Assembly (NCBI GenBank): GCA_030849465.1
Contig: JARVLF010000023.1
Location: 248,001 to 312,000, forward strand
Direction of reading: 5' to 3'
Length of the DNA stretch: 64,000 nucleotides
DNA from: Moesziomyces globuligerus
Lineage: Eukaryota; Basidiomycota; Ustilaginomycetes; Ustilaginales; Ustilaginaceae
A model generated the notes under the pieces. The model ran no database searches. It was not told where the DNA came from and saw only the letters and a list, made by a program, of their open reading frames with translations. Shown piece after piece: positions 38,821 to 51,600 of the stretch. The position numbers were made by a program, and so were the translations under genes. Each line of letters begins with the position of its first letter. Within the stretch, counting starts at the first letter, position 1.

Positions 38821-39609
38821 CTACAATGAGGATTCGACGCGTTCGAGCGCGGGGAGGATGTGGACGAGGAGGTGGAAGAGCACGGCGAGAGCTGCAGCGA
38901 GCACGGCGGCCAAAGTGGAGGCTCTGATGGGAGCTAGCCAGGCTTGGTTTGGGACTGGGATTTTGAGTGTGAGTTGGCTATCGTGGTGTTTCGAAGCTGT
39001 GAGGCTGAGGACGTTGCGATTGTGTGGTATGAGGTGTTTGTGCGAGTTGGGCAAGAGGGAGTCGAGGTGGGAGGAGATGAAGCCTTGGACGTATCGGCTG
39101 CTCTTTTGCTCTGGACAGGTGAGCACCAATGTGGGACTTGCGATGGTCGTTTCCACCGACACCTCTTCCTGCTGAGATACGACTTGTCGTGCCAGCTGGG
39201 CGAGCTCTTTCCAAGCCGATTTCGAGCTCGAGCTGGCGGGGGAGGGGGTGTGGTAACGGAGATGGAGTGGGATGTTGAGGGTGAATCCGTCGTCTGCACG
39301 AAGCCGATCCGCGTCCAGTTGGACGATGACCGACTCGACGCCTTCCTTGTAGGCCCCCGCACGGTGAGCCCAGCCTACCGCATGTTCCAGCTCCACGCTA
39401 TCTGCCAGATGCACGATGCTGTAGGCCGGATTGGCGGTTTGGCGATGGAGCGTCTGGTTGGCGGTGAACGGATCGAAGAACACTCCCTCGGGCAGATGCA
39501 GCAGCACACTCGGTGAACAGTCCACCGGTACCGAGCCCAGCACGCTAGACGCCAGCGAGATGCTCAGACTCGGATGAAAGCTGTGTGCGTTGACCAGTTG
39601 AACCTCCAT
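38821..39609 (-). CDS. PBN1: GPI mannosyltransferase I stabilising subunit (PIG-X/Pbn1)
   Basis: 262 residues. PIG-X/Pbn1 holds the catalytic GPI mannosyltransferase I (PIG-M/Gpi14) in the ER membrane. Family marks are 'LLHLPEGVFFDPFTANQ' (the PxGxxxDPY/F motif), 'SVELEHAVGW' and especially 'LNIPLHLRYHTPSP', the PIG-X signature (hxHLRYxxP). One C-terminal membrane segment lies at about residues 230-252 (TLAAVLAAALAVLFHLLVHI). No N-terminal signal peptide is seen, as in yeast Pbn1. Length is near human PIG-X (258). The start ATG at 39607-39609 is divergent from the secreted-protein gene. Confidence 0.85.
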   Translation of the reverse strand: MEVQLVNAHSFHPSLSISLASSVLGSVPVDCSPSVLLHLPEGVFFDPFTANQTLHRQTANPAYSIVHLADSVELEHAVGWAHRAGAYKEGVESVIVQLDADRLRADDGFTLNIPLHLRYHTPSPASSSSKSAWKELAQLARQVVSQQEEVSVETTIASPTLVLTCPEQKSSRYVQGFISSHLDSLLPNSHKHLIPHNRNVLSLTASKHHDSQLTLKIPVPNQAWLAPIRASTLAAVLAAALAVLFHLLVHILPALERVESSL

Positions 39610-40201
39610 CGTCGCCTACCGTGCCAACAAGCTCAAGATGATGGTGGACAAGATGCGTTGGCCCAAGCGCCCATCCCACATCCAAGAGAAAAATACAAAG
39701 GAAAAAACAAATCGAAAATCGAGATTTTATTCCTCTTTTCCTCAATCCATCCCGACCCTCTCCATGCTTACTGTGGCCTCCCAACATCCCCCCCTCCTCG
39801 GACGTATGATAGAAGGAAAGAATGTTCCAGAGCACGGAGGATGAGATCGGATCGAAGCTCGAGCTTGCGATGATGCGATGCTGATCCTGATGCGGGGGTC
39901 TGCTGACTCGGGTGGGGTTTCTAGGCTATCGTAGCATCCGCCTGGGCTTCGTGGGTGTCGACGAGCGACGCCACCGTGCTGAGATGAAACCTCCCCACCA
40001 TCCCTTCATCTCTGCTGCGATAACCCAATCCCACTGCATCCCACCCTCGGATAGAGCGCAAAAACTTCCTGGCTGAGCTCCAAGTCGTTTGTTGACTCTG
40101 TGGAATCCCGCGTTTCGCCCTGTGTGGTCGCACTGTTCGTCCTGTATCAGCGTCTCCATCCGCCACTTGCTTGCTTCTTTTCAACAACCACGTCGATCAA
40201 G
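39610..40201. other. divergent intergenic region PBN1 / secreted protein gene
   Basis: 592 bp. It includes an A-rich stretch near 39690-39730 and no recognisable gene. Confidence 0.45.
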
Positions 40202-41806
40202 ATGATGGTACGCCCCTTCTTCCTCCTCCTTCTCACGACTTTCATCGAGCTCGCTCTGGCAGCGGGTGGTGATAGCGATAGCTTCCACACCGCGCCTGTC
40301 TCGAACGATCCTTCTCCGGACCGCTCAGCTGCCGTGATCAACCGTGCGCGCTACCTGCGTACGGCAGAAGACGCTGGACGGCCCGAAGTGCCCTTCACCT
40401 TCCGAGCCGGTGGATCTGCTGGAGTCGATCCGCGTGCTCCTGGTAATCTCAACGCTGGTCCTGCGGCCGGGAGCAGTGGTCGGAAGGAGGCGGAATTGGT
40501 GCGGTCGTCGTCGGGGAGTCTGGGCGGCACTTCGCGACGCCCGGCGCGCTTCAACGAGGGCAGTGTCCGGTGGGTGGATGCAGCGCCGCGGCCGGGGGAG
40601 CAGGCCTCCCGACCGTCGCTGGTGGATGATCCGCCGATGAGCAAGGACGCACGTGCGGCGCACAGCCCGACGCGTCTGGCGCTCGACGACGTCGCCTCGC
40701 GTCTTCACCACATCGCCGTGCGGCCGGCGGTGGCGCCCGAGCCCGCACGCCAGACGGCGATGCTCGACGAAAGCCCCGTCTCGTCGGTGCGTTCGCGTGC
40801 TTCGCTGCAGGTGGGCTCGCAGGTCACCACGCCCACCACGTCCGAGCGCGCCGCGCAGCGGTTCGGGCAGCTCAACGAACCTGCCTTTCAGGACTCGAAG
40901 GACGTTTCACCGCGTCTGGGCTCGCTGCGATGGCTCAAGGGCATCAAGACGCGTCTGACGGATTCAGACGGTCGATCGGGTCCGACGAGCTTGGAGTCGT
41001 CTCCGCGTGCGGCCAAGGTGGCGGTGGTGCCGTACAAGGTGTGGGATCCCAAAGCTGCGCTGCGGTCGATCAACATCAAGAGGCTGGATACGATGCAGCA
41101 TCACTATCCTCAGCAGCTTGCGCACTGGAATCGGATGCGCAAGGAGCTCGATCGACTCGACTACTTTCACCAGTGGGATGATGCGTTGCGATACGCGAGT
41201 GAGAATCGGATCGACTCGACGCGCGCCGCGCGCATCATCACGGTCAACGGTGGCGTGACTGGCAGCAACCTCGACACTGCCCCTGCCGAGTTCCTGCACG
41301 ATCCGAAGAATCCAGCACCGTTGCTGGATTCGGCGGTGTTTACACCGCAGCATCGAAGCATCAAGGCGTTTCGCGAGTTGGCGGCCATGTTGCCTCCTGC
41401 GTTGACCTCGCACTCGACCGCGGTCTTTGACGCACATGCAACCGGAGACTACCGTGGCATCCAAAAGGGATTCCAAAAGGCAGTACATCCCATCCAGTAC
41501 ATAGGCCAGATGATGCGCGATAAACACGCCGCCGTCATCCTCGAAAACAGCCTGCACGACAGGATCCACGCTGCCCTAGCCTCCACCCCGCCCGAGGCTC
41601 TCGCCAAACTCACCCCCAAAAAGTCGCGCAAGCAAAAGTCGATCCAGTCGCTCCTCGGCACAGACTACGCCACCCACGACGCCTTTTGGTATCCCCAGTA
41701 CCACGCACGCCCCGCCTTCAAGATCCCCAACCCCCTCGACACTCCCCTCGACCACTTTGACATCTTCCGTCCCTTCTCGGAAGCCGTAGCGCTGCGAAAA
41801 CCCTAA
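40202..41806 (+). CDS. secreted protein of unknown function, cysteine-free
   Basis: 534 residues from the ATG at 40202. A clear signal peptide (MMVRPFFLLLLTTFIELALA) is followed by a Ser/Pro/Arg-rich, probably disordered region to about residue 270. The C-terminal half is more ordered and hydrophobic, for example 'LRSINIKRLDTMQHHYPQQL', 'HQWDDALRYASENRID', 'VHPIQYIGQMMRDKHAAVI' and 'HDRIHAALASTPPEALAKL'. There is no cysteine, no membrane segment after the signal and no GPI-type tail. I do not recognise the family. Smut fungi secrete many lineage-specific proteins during plant colonisation, so an effector role is possible but unsupported here. The ATG was chosen over the upstream open frame because it places the signal peptide at the N-terminus. 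Confidence 0.8.
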   Translation: MMVRPFFLLLLTTFIELALAAGGDSDSFHTAPVSNDPSPDRSAAVINRARYLRTAEDAGRPEVPFTFRAGGSAGVDPRAPGNLNAGPAAGSSGRKEAELVRSSSGSLGGTSRRPARFNEGSVRWVDAAPRPGEQASRPSLVDDPPMSKDARAAHSPTRLALDDVASRLHHIAVRPAVAPEPARQTAMLDESPVSSVRSRASLQVGSQVTTPTTSERAAQRFGQLNEPAFQDSKDVSPRLGSLRWLKGIKTRLTDSDGRSGPTSLESSPRAAKVAVVPYKVWDPKAALRSINIKRLDTMQHHYPQQLAHWNRMRKELDRLDYFHQWDDALRYASENRIDSTRAARIITVNGGVTGSNLDTAPAEFLHDPKNPAPLLDSAVFTPQHRSIKAFRELAAMLPPALTSHSTAVFDAHATGDYRGIQKGFQKAVHPIQYIGQMMRDKHAAVILENSLHDRIHAALASTPPEALAKLTPKKSRKQKSIQSLLGTDYATHDAFWYPQYHARPAFKIPNPLDTPLDHFDIFRPFSEAVALRKP

Positions 41807-41956
41807 CCAACCCCCCCGCCCATCCCTCACACCATACGCTCCTTTCTTCTCCACACGCTCTCTTCTCCAACCGTCGGCATTGTAGTTTGAGCCCTCTCGA
41901 TGTGTCGCGTGCTCTGTGTGTGTATGTGCGTGCGTTTGTGTACAAGGGGGGGAAAG

Positions 41957-44731
41957 CTAGTTGTCCTTGCCGTTGAAGAGGAACCAGAGTTCCTTTGCAT
42001 CGAGCCGATTGCCCTTGACGAGCTTGCTGCCCTCGAGCGCTGCTTTGGCGAGTGCGCGTTTCTTGTCCTGGAGTTTGAGGATGCGTTGTTCGACCGAGTC
42101 CTTGATGCAGAGTTTGTAGATGACCACGTCCCTAGTCTGGCCCAGACGGTGGGCTCTATCGAACGCCTGTTCTTCGATCTGCGGATTCCACCAGAGGTCC
42201 ATGAGGATGACGCGGCTGCAGCTCGTGAGGTTGAGCCCCGTGCTGCCTGCCTTGAACGAGATGAGGATGATGGTGATTCGCGCGTCGGACCGGATACGTT
42301 GGAGCGCTGCTTCGCGGTCAGCTGGACGCATCGATCCATCATACCGCACATACCCATATCCATGCCGTGCCAGATGCGGCTCCACCAGATCGAGGAACGA
42401 GGTGAACTGCGAAAAGACGATGGTCTTCTCCTCCGCATCGCCCGCCCGGATCGACGAGAGCAGCGACAGCATCTTGCGGATCTTGGTCGATGCCGCATCC
42501 GTCGCAAACAGCTCCTGCGGCTGCGCTGCTGCCAACCGCCTACACTCGCCACACAACATCCTCCCCGCCTCAGCAACCGCCGTAGCAGCAAGCTCGACGT
42601 TGCACTGCTCGCATCGTCGACTCACCACACTCAACCCGGCCAGCATGGCCGCCAGTCCATCGTCGTCCTCCTCGTCCACGGCGCTGGACGAGTGCGGCGA
42701 GGCATCGACGGTCGAACCTATCGCGCCGGCATCGACACGCAGACTTCCCGTCACCATGGCCGGATGACTGCACGCCTGCCTGAGCCTCAGCAGGAGCACG
42801 AGCGATGCGATCATGTTGGTCTTGCCGCCCGGCGCCGTCTCTTTGTCAAACGCCTTGCGAATCCTCTCCTCGAGCCCGAGGTAGAACTGGCGCTCGTGCG
42901 GACTGTCGAAGTCGAGCTCGATGAGCTCGAGCGTGCGCCGAGGCAGCGTGAGGATGGGCGTGCCGTCGTCGGCCTTGGCGTCCTTGGTGCGACGGAGCAT
43001 GATGGTCTGGAGGACAAAGCAGAGCCGCTTCATGCCCCAGTTTACGCGGTTCTGGTTGGCCGACTTGAGGGGCTCGCCGATCTTTTCGCGGAAGTGGGCA
43101 AAGTCGTCAAACGGCGGCACGCGGAGGAAGTGGATGAGCGCGTACATCTCGTACGCGTCGTTCTGCAGCGGCGTGCCCGTGAGGCACCAGCGCGAGACGG
43201 CGCGGCCGGCGAGCACGAAGCACGCGCGCGAGCACTTTGCCTTGTGGTTCTTGATGTTTTGCGCCTCGTCGAGCACGATGCGCAGCCACTCGGACTCGAA
43301 CAGCGGCGCGCCACCCGCCCTGGCCGCCTTGGGCTTGACCGGCCTCTTGGGCTTGCGTAGCGCATCGTCCGAATCGTCCGAATCCACCACGACGCCCGCC
43401 GCCGTGTCCGAACCCGAGTCGGCGTCCGAGTCCACCGCCGCCTTGCGAGCGCCGCTGCGCGACGGCTTGGAGAGCGAGACTCCTCTGGCCTGCGCATCGA
43501 GCGCCGCCGCATACGTGTTGTACTCGCTCGCCACCGTGTTGTAGGTGGAGATCACCACGTCGAACCTCGCAAAGTGCGCGGCGGTCTTGGTGCGGCCGGG
43601 CCCGTGGTGGAGGTAGACCTTGAGACCCGCATCGCTCTTCTCGGCGACCTCGCGCTCCCACTGCTTGATGACGGCGAGCGGCGCGATGATGAGCGTCGTC
43701 TTGGACGGCATCTTCTTGCGCGGCAGCTGCTGCGCGTCGTGCTGCGCGTCGTGCTGCACGCCGGGCTGAGCTGCTTGCGGCGCGGCCTTCTTGGTGCGTT
43801 TGGTGGGTTCGGCGGGGACGTCGAGGTCGATGGTCGCCTTGTGGTTGCCTGGGCGGTTTGATACGATGAGCGCGAGCGTCTGCACTGTCTTTCCGAGACC
43901 CATGTCGTCGGCGAGGATGCCGCCCTTGGCGGCGCCCTTTTCGCGCTCGCGCATCCATGCTACGCCCTGGACCTGGTGCGGGAGCAGCGTGCACCTGAGC
44001 CCGGGGATGTGCGCGTCGGTCTTTGCGTCGTCCGAGACGTCGGTGAGGTTGACCATGTTGGAGAGCAGGTCCCTGATCTGCCGATCTCGGGTGGCCGCAT
44101 CTATGGTCGGCCCTGCTGCGGCGTCGTCGGGGTACACTGTGCGTACTTGGCTGGGCTGCATGTAGTCGTCAAAGGCGTCGGCGCGCTGGTTTCTGGATCG
44201 CGCTACCGAGGGCGAGGCGAGGGGCGAGTGGTAGAAGGGATTGTTGTTGCGAAGCGGCTGTGGGGGCGTGTTCTTGGGCGAGATAAAGGGCTGGGAGGAG
44301 GCTTTGGAGTTGGGTGATCGGAATGGCTGCGCAGCCGCATAGCTGGTTGCAGCTGCGGGAGCGGGGTTGCGAGATGAAGACGCGGCGGTTGCGGAAGCGG
44401 CGGAAGCGGACTGGAAGGGATTGTTGCGCGCAGCTCCGATGGGCGAGGCCTCGCCAAAGACGATGGGATCGGTGCGCGATCCGGTTCCATGCGGCGGTCT
44501 GGGAGCGGAGTACGGCATCAGCGGCGGCTGGAAGAGTTTGACTTTGGGCGGTGGAGCGTGCTTGTTGCGACGCGGCAGCGACGAGACGGCCGGATTCGCC
44601 GCAGCTGAGGAGGAGGAGGAGGTGGCGGCGGCAACCTGGTCTTGCTGCTGCTGCTGCTGCTGCTGGTGGCGCTTGGCCTGCTCGATGGCCGCCAGCTGCT
44701 CCTCCATGATCTTTCTGCGCATTGCCTCCAT
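41957..44731 (-). CDS. SNF2-family DNA translocase, Rad5/Rad16/Uls1-like
   Basis: A 924-residue single exon. ATPase motifs: I 'GGILADDMGLGKTVQTLALI', II 'IVLDEAQNIKN' (DEAQ), III 'WCLTGTPLQND', then 'HFLRVPPFDDFAHFREKIGE' and 'FVLQTIMLRRTKD', typical of the Rad5/16 group. The C-terminal helicase half has 'IVFSQFTSFLDLVEPHLARH', 'YDGSMRPADREAAL', 'LISFKAGSTGLNLTSCSRVI' and 'DRAHRLGQTRDVVIYKL'. Between the halves is a small Cys cluster (CEQC...CGEC) where Rad5/Rad16/Uls1 carry a full C3HC4 RING; only about four ligands are left. The N-terminus is Gln- and Ser-rich (CAG-type run near 44640-44660). The closest role is SUMO-targeted or repair-linked translocases (Uls1, S. pombe Rrp1/2); exact orthology is uncertain. 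Confidence 0.88.
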   Translation of the reverse strand: MEAMRRKIMEEQLAAIEQAKRHQQQQQQQQDQVAAATSSSSSAAANPAVSSLPRRNKHAPPPKVKLFQPPLMPYSAPRPPHGTGSRTDPIVFGEASPIGAARNNPFQSASAASATAASSSRNPAPAAATSYAAAQPFRSPNSKASSQPFISPKNTPPQPLRNNNPFYHSPLASPSVARSRNQRADAFDDYMQPSQVRTVYPDDAAAGPTIDAATRDRQIRDLLSNMVNLTDVSDDAKTDAHIPGLRCTLLPHQVQGVAWMREREKGAAKGGILADDMGLGKTVQTLALIVSNRPGNHKATIDLDVPAEPTKRTKKAAPQAAQPGVQHDAQHDAQQLPRKKMPSKTTLIIAPLAVIKQWEREVAEKSDAGLKVYLHHGPGRTKTAAHFARFDVVISTYNTVASEYNTYAAALDAQARGVSLSKPSRSGARKAAVDSDADSGSDTAAGVVVDSDDSDDALRKPKRPVKPKAARAGGAPLFESEWLRIVLDEAQNIKNHKAKCSRACFVLAGRAVSRWCLTGTPLQNDAYEMYALIHFLRVPPFDDFAHFREKIGEPLKSANQNRVNWGMKRLCFVLQTIMLRRTKDAKADDGTPILTLPRRTLELIELDFDSPHERQFYLGLEERIRKAFDKETAPGGKTNMIASLVLLLRLRQACSHPAMVTGSLRVDAGAIGSTVDASPHSSSAVDEEDDDGLAAMLAGLSVVSRRCEQCNVELAATAVAEAGRMLCGECRRLAAAQPQELFATDAASTKIRKMLSLLSSIRAGDAEEKTIVFSQFTSFLDLVEPHLARHGYGYVRYDGSMRPADREAALQRIRSDARITIILISFKAGSTGLNLTSCSRVILMDLWWNPQIEEQAFDRAHRLGQTRDVVIYKLCIKDSVEQRILKLQDKKRALAKAALEGSKLVKGNRLDAKELWFLFNGKDN

Positions 44732-46472
<1,741 letters not shown>

Positions 46473-46630
46473 CTCCGCCCTCACCCTGAGAAGGCATAAC
46501 ATCCCCCCCCCGCAAAGAAGAATTTGAACCACGTCTCGGCGCCAAGGCGGGTACCAAAGAGAAGAAAAGAGAGTGGCATTTTTCACATGAACAGACTGGC
46601 GCGGGTCAAGGTTACGCAGTTTCAAAAGGG

Positions 46631-48103
46631 CTAGGCGGAGCGCGGGATGATGGTGGTGGTGGCCGAGTCGAGGTTGTGGTAGACGAGGTTTTGCTGGAAG
46701 AAGTCGGTGCCTAGGATCCAGACCTTAAAGTCGGGACCGTTGGAGGGAAACATCTGATCCACCTGAGGATTCCCCATGACTCCCACGCCACATCGTTGCT
46801 CGCCCTCGGCTTGCGGCGCGGGTTTCGGACGATCCTGACCGATCTTGATCAAGAGGGGTTCGGGGGTTCTTTTGTCGAGCCTCTGTTTGTCGTTGCGCTT
46901 GTAGATCCTGCCGTGGCCTAGCAGGGTGGAGACGGCGTTGGTCCAGAGGCGGGCACCGGCGTCGATGTACGACTTGAGCAGGCCGCCGCCTCCACGACGA
47001 CCAGCCTCCCATCGCTGTGCTGGCGTCTTCTGCGCTCCCGCTCCCGAGGGTCGAACGGCTGTGAATCCGGCTCGCTTGCCCGCACCGATTTCAAAGCCCA
47101 TCCGAATCCCCTCGCTGCAGCGTGCATCTGCCAGCACCTCCTTATGCCCCATCGGCGAAGTCCGCTGCAACCGCCCCTGGGAAGCAGCGATGATCTTCGC
47201 CACTTCGCTGGGTGGACCGACGACACCAGCTGTACCCGAGTCGATCAGCAACGCATCGATGCGGATGTCGTCGATGACCTTGTCGTCCATGTAGAAGCCA
47301 AGGTCTTGACGATGAGCGATGCCCCAGAACGGATGAGCCGGATACGTCGATCCGGAGCTAGGATCGATCGAGATCGCAGAGCCCATCGCAAAACCCTCTA
47401 CGTTGGGAACGGTGGTTCCCGTGAGGGGGAAGACGAGCTGTCCCATGGCCGCCGTCGTATCAGTCGGAGGCGTGAAGGTCGTGTAGAAGTGACTTGCACC
47501 ACTGATGCCCAGTCGCTTGCGATTCTCGTCGGACAGAAACGAGTGCAGAAACGACACGTCGAGCGAAGGCAACTTGGTGCCGCCTCCTCCACCCGCTCCT
47601 CCCGGGGTTGGAGGTTTGCCAACGACCTTGGAGAAAGGTGGGGAAAGACCGAGGATGCCCTGCGCATGCTGGAGGTCAGGGAGCGAGGTGAGGGCGAGGG
47701 TGAGATTGGCTGCCGTTGCTCCGCCTCGTGCTCGACCGCCTGCGCCGACGAGAAAGGCCGTGTCGGAGACAAAGTGCATCTGCGGTTTGACCGGTGCTTG
47801 ATGTCCATCGCCATCCGGAGTAGGTGAGGTGGTGATGAAGCCCTGCGCATCGCCCATATCGGGCTGTTGACCTCCTTCGTACGTCGTCGAGGTGCGTCGG
47901 AATGCAAACTCCTGCAGCACGACAAACGGCGACCCCGTATCCACCACCAGGTGGTAGCTGGTCAGCGGTTGACCGATGGCTAGCGTAGCCGTCATGAGTT
48001 GCGACGACGCTTCGTACGTCAGCGGAATCACAAACGCATGCTCGTCCGCCCAAACCCCCAGCACCAACACCAACATCCCCACGAGTCCCCACATTCGAAC
48101 CAT
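46631..48103 (-). CDS. secreted pepsin-like aspartic protease
   Basis: 490 residues. A signal peptide follows the ATG at 48101-48103 (MVRMWGLVGMLVLVLGVWA). The two catalytic motifs of a bilobal pepsin are 'HLVVDTGSPFVVLQEF' and 'DALLIDSGTAGVVGPP'. The end has the usual 'VWILGTDFFQQNLVYHNLDS'. The two Cys in the C-terminal lobe (RCSEGI and QRCGVG) may form its disulfide. An insert rich in Gly/Lys/Arg lies in the C-terminal lobe (about residues 360-440). The flap region is less conserved than in pepsin. There is no GPI tail. The frame is open upstream, but only this start gives a signal peptide. Confidence 0.88.
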   Translation of the reverse strand: MVRMWGLVGMLVLVLGVWADEHAFVIPLTYEASSQLMTATLAIGQPLTSYHLVVDTGSPFVVLQEFAFRRTSTTYEGGQQPDMGDAQGFITTSPTPDGDGHQAPVKPQMHFVSDTAFLVGAGGRARGGATAANLTLALTSLPDLQHAQGILGLSPPFSKVVGKPPTPGGAGGGGGTKLPSLDVSFLHSFLSDENRKRLGISGASHFYTTFTPPTDTTAAMGQLVFPLTGTTVPNVEGFAMGSAISIDPSSGSTYPAHPFWGIAHRQDLGFYMDDKVIDDIRIDALLIDSGTAGVVGPPSEVAKIIAASQGRLQRTSPMGHKEVLADARCSEGIRMGFEIGAGKRAGFTAVRPSGAGAQKTPAQRWEAGRRGGGGLLKSYIDAGARLWTNAVSTLLGHGRIYKRNDKQRLDKRTPEPLLIKIGQDRPKPAPQAEGEQRCGVGVMGNPQVDQMFPSNGPDFKVWILGTDFFQQNLVYHNLDSATTTIIPRSA

Positions 48104-48622
48104 GCCGACAAAAGACGCAAAGATCCAAGCACGAAGCAGCGCCAAGTGCACAAGACAGTGGTGGAGAGATAGGGGCCCAAGCCGGCGAGGATCGACACCA
48201 AGCGAACCGCATGAATCAGCCTTGCTCTCCCCATATAAGCCTCGCACCCACCACCCCCTCTCTCCAAGACCCTCGTGCGGTGATGAGGCGATACGGCAGG
48301 GGGAGAGCCAAAACACCCACCCCCACCCTTCACTCTTGGCCGAAATGGAGTCCAAGCCCCACTCCAAAGCAGGCACGCACGGCTCAGGGACAGACAACCC
48401 CCGCCACCGCTTCACACACGGTGGGCACCGCCCGCCCACCGATCCGAGGTGGGATCGCCACACATGACCGTCGCCGCGACAACCTCATTTAGCCTGCTCG
48501 GCTTCATCATGGAGCCTACCCGGCTTCCTTCCGTCGCACCCGCTCGCGCGCGTCCACGAACCCACCTCACCGCCTGTGATGTGGCATGCCTGTTTCATTT
48601 CACATGGTGCAGAGGCTGCGCT
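48104..48622. other. intergenic upstream of the aspartic protease
   Basis: 519 bp with the protease promoter and the 3' flank of the next gene. No gene is seen. Confidence 0.45.
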
Positions 48623-51600
48623 CTACGCCGTGCTGGGCTGCACCCCGCTCTGCTGCAGCAGCCGATACATGTCGGCGACCAGGTACAAGCTGCCGGCCAC
48701 GACGACGGGCCCCTTGTTGGCGCGGCTGCGCGCATTGCTGCTCGCCCAGCCAAGCGCATCGGTGATCGTCGGGAAAGTCCTCAGCTCGCCCACGTCGACC
48801 TCGGCCGCGATGCGCTTGAGCGTCTTGAGCGCCTCGTCCCTCGCGACGGCGCGCACCCACGGCATGCCTTCGGGCGGAGTGAAGGTGGTCAGCGCCACAT
48901 TCTGGCGCTCGACCCGATCCGACGGCCTCTCGAGCAACGCCCGCACCATCGCCTCGTAGTCCTTGCCCTCGCTGAACGCAAAGACGTACGTGACCTCGTA
49001 CTGCGCCTGCTCCTCGCCCTTTCCCTTGCCCTTGCCCGCGGGCGCCGACAGCGCGCGCGCCGCCAAGCACGCATCGACGTACTCGCGCAGCGCCTGCGCC
49101 GACGCCGCATTGTGCGCTCCGTCCACCAGCACGTCGCTCCCCTCGAGCTCGTGCCACGAACACCGCCCCGCCCAGCGCACCGCGTTGATCGCCTCGCGCA
49201 GCCGCACGTTCGCCTCGGCATCGTCGCGGAGCCCCCACATGATGCGCATGCGCAGCGCCTCCCACCGGTCCTGCGCCGCTTCGTCGCGCGCGATCGACGA
49301 GAGCGTCTGCACCGCCATGCACACGCCCGTCAGATTCGCCCGCGTCCGCTCCACACTCACCGCCACCGAGAAGAGCACCGGATCGTGCGGGTGCGCCACA
49401 AACGTCGACGGCGGATTCAGCCCGCTCGTCGACAGGAAGAGCGTCGGCCCCAGCCGCGGCGTAAAGTCCACCGCACTCCCCCACCTCTCCTGCCTCGTCG
49501 GCGGCAGCGCCAACAGCTTCCAGGGGATGTACGTCTTGACCAGCCGCGCACCGCGCGCCATGCACACGTTGCGCACCGCATCCAGGATCCCCGCCGCCCT
49601 CTTGCCGAGCTGCTTCGCCTCGTTCTCCATCGGCCCCAGCGCGAGCTGATCCACCGCGCCAGCATCCTCCAGCCGCTGGTCGGCGACGATGCACAGGCCG
49701 TTGTCCTTGACGATGCCCGCCTTCTCGCGCGCGATGCCCTCGAGCTCGCTGCCCAGGAACGCCTCGTGGTCGCGGTCGATCGGGCAGATGAGGCTCGCCA
49801 GCACCTGCGAGCTCTCAAACACGTTGGTCGCATCCAGCCGGCCGCCGAGGCCGACTTCGATCAGCAGCACCTCGGGCCGCTCCGCCTCGGGCAGCAGCGC
49901 AAACGCCTGGAACGTCTGCGCGGTCAGCAGCTCGAACGGCGACGACTTGAGCGGCTGCCCGTCGTCGTGCGCCGTCGCGGGGATGTCCAACCCCTGATCC
50001 GCCGACAGCACGTCCGACTGCGCGAGCCGCCACACATCTTTTGCGACCACCGCACCGTTGACCTTGCAGCAGTCGCGCCGCTCGATCAGGTGCGGGCTCA
50101 CAAATGTGCCCGTGCGGATCTCGAGCGCGTTGCGCAGCACAGAGTCCAGGTAGGCGATCGTGGTACCCTTGCCGTTGGTGCCCGCCACGTGGATCACGGG
50201 GAACAGTTTCTGCGGCGACCCCAGCCGCGCCAGCAGCCGCGTGATGCGCTCCAGACCCAGCTCGATGCGTGGTCCGTTTGCGCCGTTGGAGCCACCGTCG
50301 CCGATCGGACCCGCGCCTCCCGCAGGCGTCACGGCAGATCCAGCCGGAGTGATTGCACCGTTCGAAGCAGACGCCGAGGGGGCAGCGACCGCTGCGCCGT
50401 TGGTCGCCGCCGAACGCACTGCGGTTGTGGCGACGGTCGCAGCCTGCTCGGTTGAAGCGGCGCGAGCACGCGCACCGCCCGGTCTGGCCGCTGCCGGAGG
50501 CTGCGCAGCATTCTTGTTGCTGGTGTTGGAGCCCGCCGAGTCGGTAGTGGCGCCGCTGTACAGCCTCTGGATGCCCGGCGGCATGGGCGTGGTTGTGCTG
50601 GCGGTCTTCTGCCGGCGTCTGACCTCTTCCCACATCTCCCACTTCTGTTCCTCTGCGCGCTTCTTGGCTTCGTTCTCCTTCTTTTCCCTCTCCTTCTGCT
50701 TGCGCTCCTGCGACGCGCGGAACTCTTCCCTTCTGACCTTGTCCGCCTCGGCCTGCTTCTCGCGCTCGTCCGCTAGCGCCTTCTGCACCTCGAGATACCT
50801 GCGCTCTGCGCGTGAGAGGTTGCTGTTCTGCGACGCCTCGCCGTCCAGCGCGGGCTTGATCGCCGGGTCCATCTCGTCGATCGGCGCGCTGGTCACCTGC
50901 GACGCCTTGTACGAGCCGAGCCCGAGTCCACGCACATGCGGCCCCTCCTGCACGGGCGAGTCCTGACCGCTGTCCGTGTTGCGGCTGGCGGAGCTGAACT
51001 TGCGCAGGAACGAGAGGCGCGGCGGCCGAGATTCGGTAGGCGTGCTCACGGCGACCATGGACGCGCCCGCTTCGGCCTCGCTCGCGGCGGACGGCATGGG
51101 CGGCAGGTCGCGCTCGCGCCTCGGCTTGGGGTCGGAAGACTGCATGAGTTCGGGGAAGGGTGCCAGATTCTGGATGGGCGGCAAGACAGGCGGGCTCGGC
51201 AGCTCGGTCTTGCTGAGGCGGCTGCTGGACGAAGCCTGGCGGTCCTTGGTCGGCCTCCTGGCTGCCGAGCCACTGGCGATCTCGGCACCGTTTTGGCCGG
51301 CCTCGTTAGATGGGCGACGGGCGAGCGCCGCGCGCTTCTCAGCGGCGTCCGCCGCGGCTGCCGAGGGGTTCGAGGGGCGTCGCCGACCGGCACTCGCATC
51401 GAGGACGTTAACGTCGCCTGAGGCCGAGACGAACTCCTGGCTGTTCTGCTTGCTCGGGCGGCGCCTAGGCTTGGCACGGAGCTCACCTCCTCCAGCCGAG
51501 GTGAAGCCGACGAGGCCCTTGGCATTGCCGTACTCGAGCTCGGGACCACCGGCAGACCCGATGGGAGCATTGACGCTGTTCGGGTTGCGACCCACTTGGC

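Noticed and set aside
41900..43360. 486-codon plus-strand frame opposite the SNF2 gene
   Set aside because: No motifs; overlaps the conserved helicase half on the minus strand.
48449..50455. 668-codon plus-strand frame opposite the folate synthase
   Set aside because: Arg/His/Leu-rich shadow; the minus strand carries all Mur-ligase motifs.
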